7,697 nucleotides of DNA, taken from NCBI GenBank assembly GCA_015494035.1, contig WGBZ01000239.1, positions 1 to 7,697 of the forward strand, in the 5' to 3' direction. Positions 6,577 through 7,697 of the stretch are shown here, in pieces (the stretch's first letter is position 1; each line of letters opens with the position of its first letter). A program made the position numbers and the translations under genes. A model generated the notes under the pieces. That model saw only the letters and a program-made list of their open reading frames with translations. It did not search any database and was not told the origin of the DNA. Origin of the DNA: Lysobacterales bacterium. Its GTDB lineage: Bacteria; Pseudomonadota; Gammaproteobacteria; Xanthomonadales; Marinicellaceae.

Positions 6577-6737
6577 GGAGCCTCTGATTGAGTCTGGCGC
6601 GAACAGACTGTAGTGAAAAATTGTTCAGTTCAAGGCGCAAACCGCACGCAATAGCAAGGCTATTGTGAAGGATTGCAACGCAGAAATGGACGATTTTACG
6701 CCGCAAGATGTCGTGTCACGATTCAATCAGAGGCTCC
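6577..6737. mobile_element. MITE-like element, copy D
   Basis: 161-bp element closely similar to copies B and C. The left end is GGAGCCTCTGATTGAGTC and the right end GATTCAATCAGAGGCTCC. It is flanked by TTAA on the left (6573-6576) and CTAA on the right (6738-6741), a duplication with one change or an imperfect target copy. Its right terminal repeat is translated: it encodes the last residues and the TGA stop (6718-6716) of the GGDEF-EAL protein. No coding capacity of its own. Confidence 0.8.
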
Positions 6738-7697
6738 CTAAGCACCTGATAGGCCTCCAGGATGGCCTGTATTTCATCTGCCGGCAGGGGGCGACAAAAA
6801 AGAAAGCCCTGGAAGTACTGACAGCCCTTGTCAGCCAGGTATTCGCGCTGGGCTTCGGTTTCAACGCCTTCGGCAATCAACTCGTGCCCCATGCGCTTGG
6901 CCATGTTGACTGTGGCTTCGAGAATGGCCTCATCGTCAGGGCTGACGCCAATGTTGCGGACAAACGACTGGTCGATCTTAAGGTATTTGGCCGGTATTTT
7001 CTTGATGTAATCCAGCGACGACTGACCAGTGCCAAAATCATCAATGGACAAGGAATAACCCAGCTGGTTCAACTGCCCCAGCACCTCAAGCAGGTTGGGC
7101 ACTTTTTCCAGGCTGATGCTTTCGGTGATTTCAAAATCGACAAATTTTGGGTGCAGACCGGTGGACGAGACAATCTGATCCAGTTGCTGCACCAAGTCGG
7201 GGTCAACAAATTGGGCCGGAGACAAGTTAACAGAAATGGTCAGCTGATGGGAAAACGTGTTTTGCCACTGCAGGCACTGTTTGCAGGCTTCTTCCAGCAC
7301 CCAATACCCGATTTCACGGATAAACCCCGACTCTTCGGCCATGGGAATGAAAAAACCGGGGCTGATCAAGCCCAGTTCGGGATGCTTCCAGCGCACCAGT
7401 GCCTCGAAGCCAACAATTTCTTCGGTTTTGGCATCAATCTTGGGTTGATAGAACACCAGCAGTTGATTGCGCCGAATGGACTGGCGCAACTGAGATTCCA
7501 GTTCCAGCTTCTGTTTGCCGGTGTCACCGCTGTCTTCTTTTTCCTCGTAGACCTTGATGCGGTTGCGTCCACCCAGCTTGGCATCGTACATGGCCAGATC
7601 GGCATTTTTGAGCAGCGTCGATGTGGTCTTGCCGTGTTCTGGGAAAAAGCTGATGCCAATGCTCAAAGTCATCAACAGCTCACTGCCATTACTGAGC
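6716..7697 (-). CDS. GGDEF-EAL cyclic-di-GMP phosphodiesterase, 5' end cut by window edge
   Basis: Cyclic-di-GMP signalling protein. The frame is open to the right edge with no true start; the TTG/ATG near 7675-7670 lies inside a conserved domain, so the gene extends upstream. Counting from codon 7696-7694, residues 1-50 are the end of a GGDEF domain (LMTLSIGISFFPEHG, LLKNADLAMYDAKLGGRNRIKVY). The GGDEF active loop is out of view, so cyclase activity cannot be judged. An EAL domain spans about 66-312 and keeps the motifs for phosphodiesterase activity: EAL (98-100), NLSPAQF (Asn157), FEITES, DDFGTG (219-224), YLKIDQSF (Lys240), AEGVET (Glu276) and QGFLFCRPLP. The protein ends shortly after the EAL domain with REPLIES, encoded by element D and its flanking duplication. 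A terminator follows, so it is not part of the rpoE operon. Confidence 0.94.
   Translation of the reverse strand, partial: LSNGSELLMTLSIGISFFPEHGKTTSTLLKNADLAMYDAKLGGRNRIKVYEEKEDSGDTGKQKLELESQLRQSIRRNQLLVFYQPKIDAKTEEIVGFEALVRWKHPELGLISPGFFIPMAEESGFIREIGYWVLEEACKQCLQWQNTFSHQLTISVNLSPAQFVDPDLVQQLDQIVSSTGLHPKFVDFEITESISLEKVPNLLEVLGQLNQLGYSLSIDDFGTGQSSLDYIKKIPAKYLKIDQSFVRNIGVSPDDEAILEATVNMAKRMGHELIAEGVETEAQREYLADKGCQYFQGFLFCRPLPADEIQAILEAYQVLREPLIES

Noticed and set aside
7670..7675. Start of the EAL gene at TTG 7675 or ATG 7672
   Set aside because: These codons fall inside the conserved GGDEF segment LLMTLSIGIS, and the frame continues open to the window edge. The gene is a 5' partial.

Overview
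The window looks like chromosomal DNA of a gammaproteobacterium. The evidence is gene content and order: rpoE(algU)-rseA(mucA)-rseC(mucC)-degP(mucD)-lepA-lepB, all on the minus strand, which is the envelope-stress sigma-factor locus followed by the lepA-lepB pair as in Pseudomonas and related orders. Genus or species cannot be read from the sequence. There are no tRNAs, rRNAs or CRISPR arrays. Every gene I accept is on the minus strand; the long plus-strand frames are antisense shadows.

Layout in transcription order (right to left). 7697-6716 is the 3' part of a GGDEF-EAL cyclic-di-GMP protein with an intact EAL phosphodiesterase site. Its last residues and stop codon lie inside a ~160-bp inverted-repeat element, and a stem-loop/T-run terminator follows. 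A sigma-E-type promoter then precedes rpoE, which overlaps rseA by 11 bases. After a short gap comes rseC. No rseB lies between rseA and rseC, where this operon normally carries it. A 472-base gap follows, with a possible sigma-E-like promoter and another ~160-bp element, and then degP with a strong ribosome-binding site. A textbook terminator closes degP. Two adjacent ~160-bp elements lie between it and lepA, which is followed after 23 bases by lepB, cut by the window edge.

Working together: RpoE drives envelope-stress genes, RseA holds it at the inner membrane, RseC is an inner-membrane modulator and DegP is the periplasmic protease/chaperone for misfolded envelope proteins. LepA (EF4) acts on ribosomes and LepB removes signal peptides from exported proteins. 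The GGDEF-EAL neighbour belongs to c-di-GMP signalling and is a separate transcription unit.

The most striking feature is a family of four short elements (158-161 bp) within 4.4 kb. Each has GGA(A/G)-type terminal inverted repeats, a near-palindromic body and a 4-bp flanking duplication fitting YTAR (TTAG, TTAG, TTAA, and TTAA/CTAA). They look like non-autonomous MITEs mobilised by an IS5-group transposase. They sit in three of the intergenic gaps, have altered one protein C-terminus, and may have separated promoters from degP and lepA.
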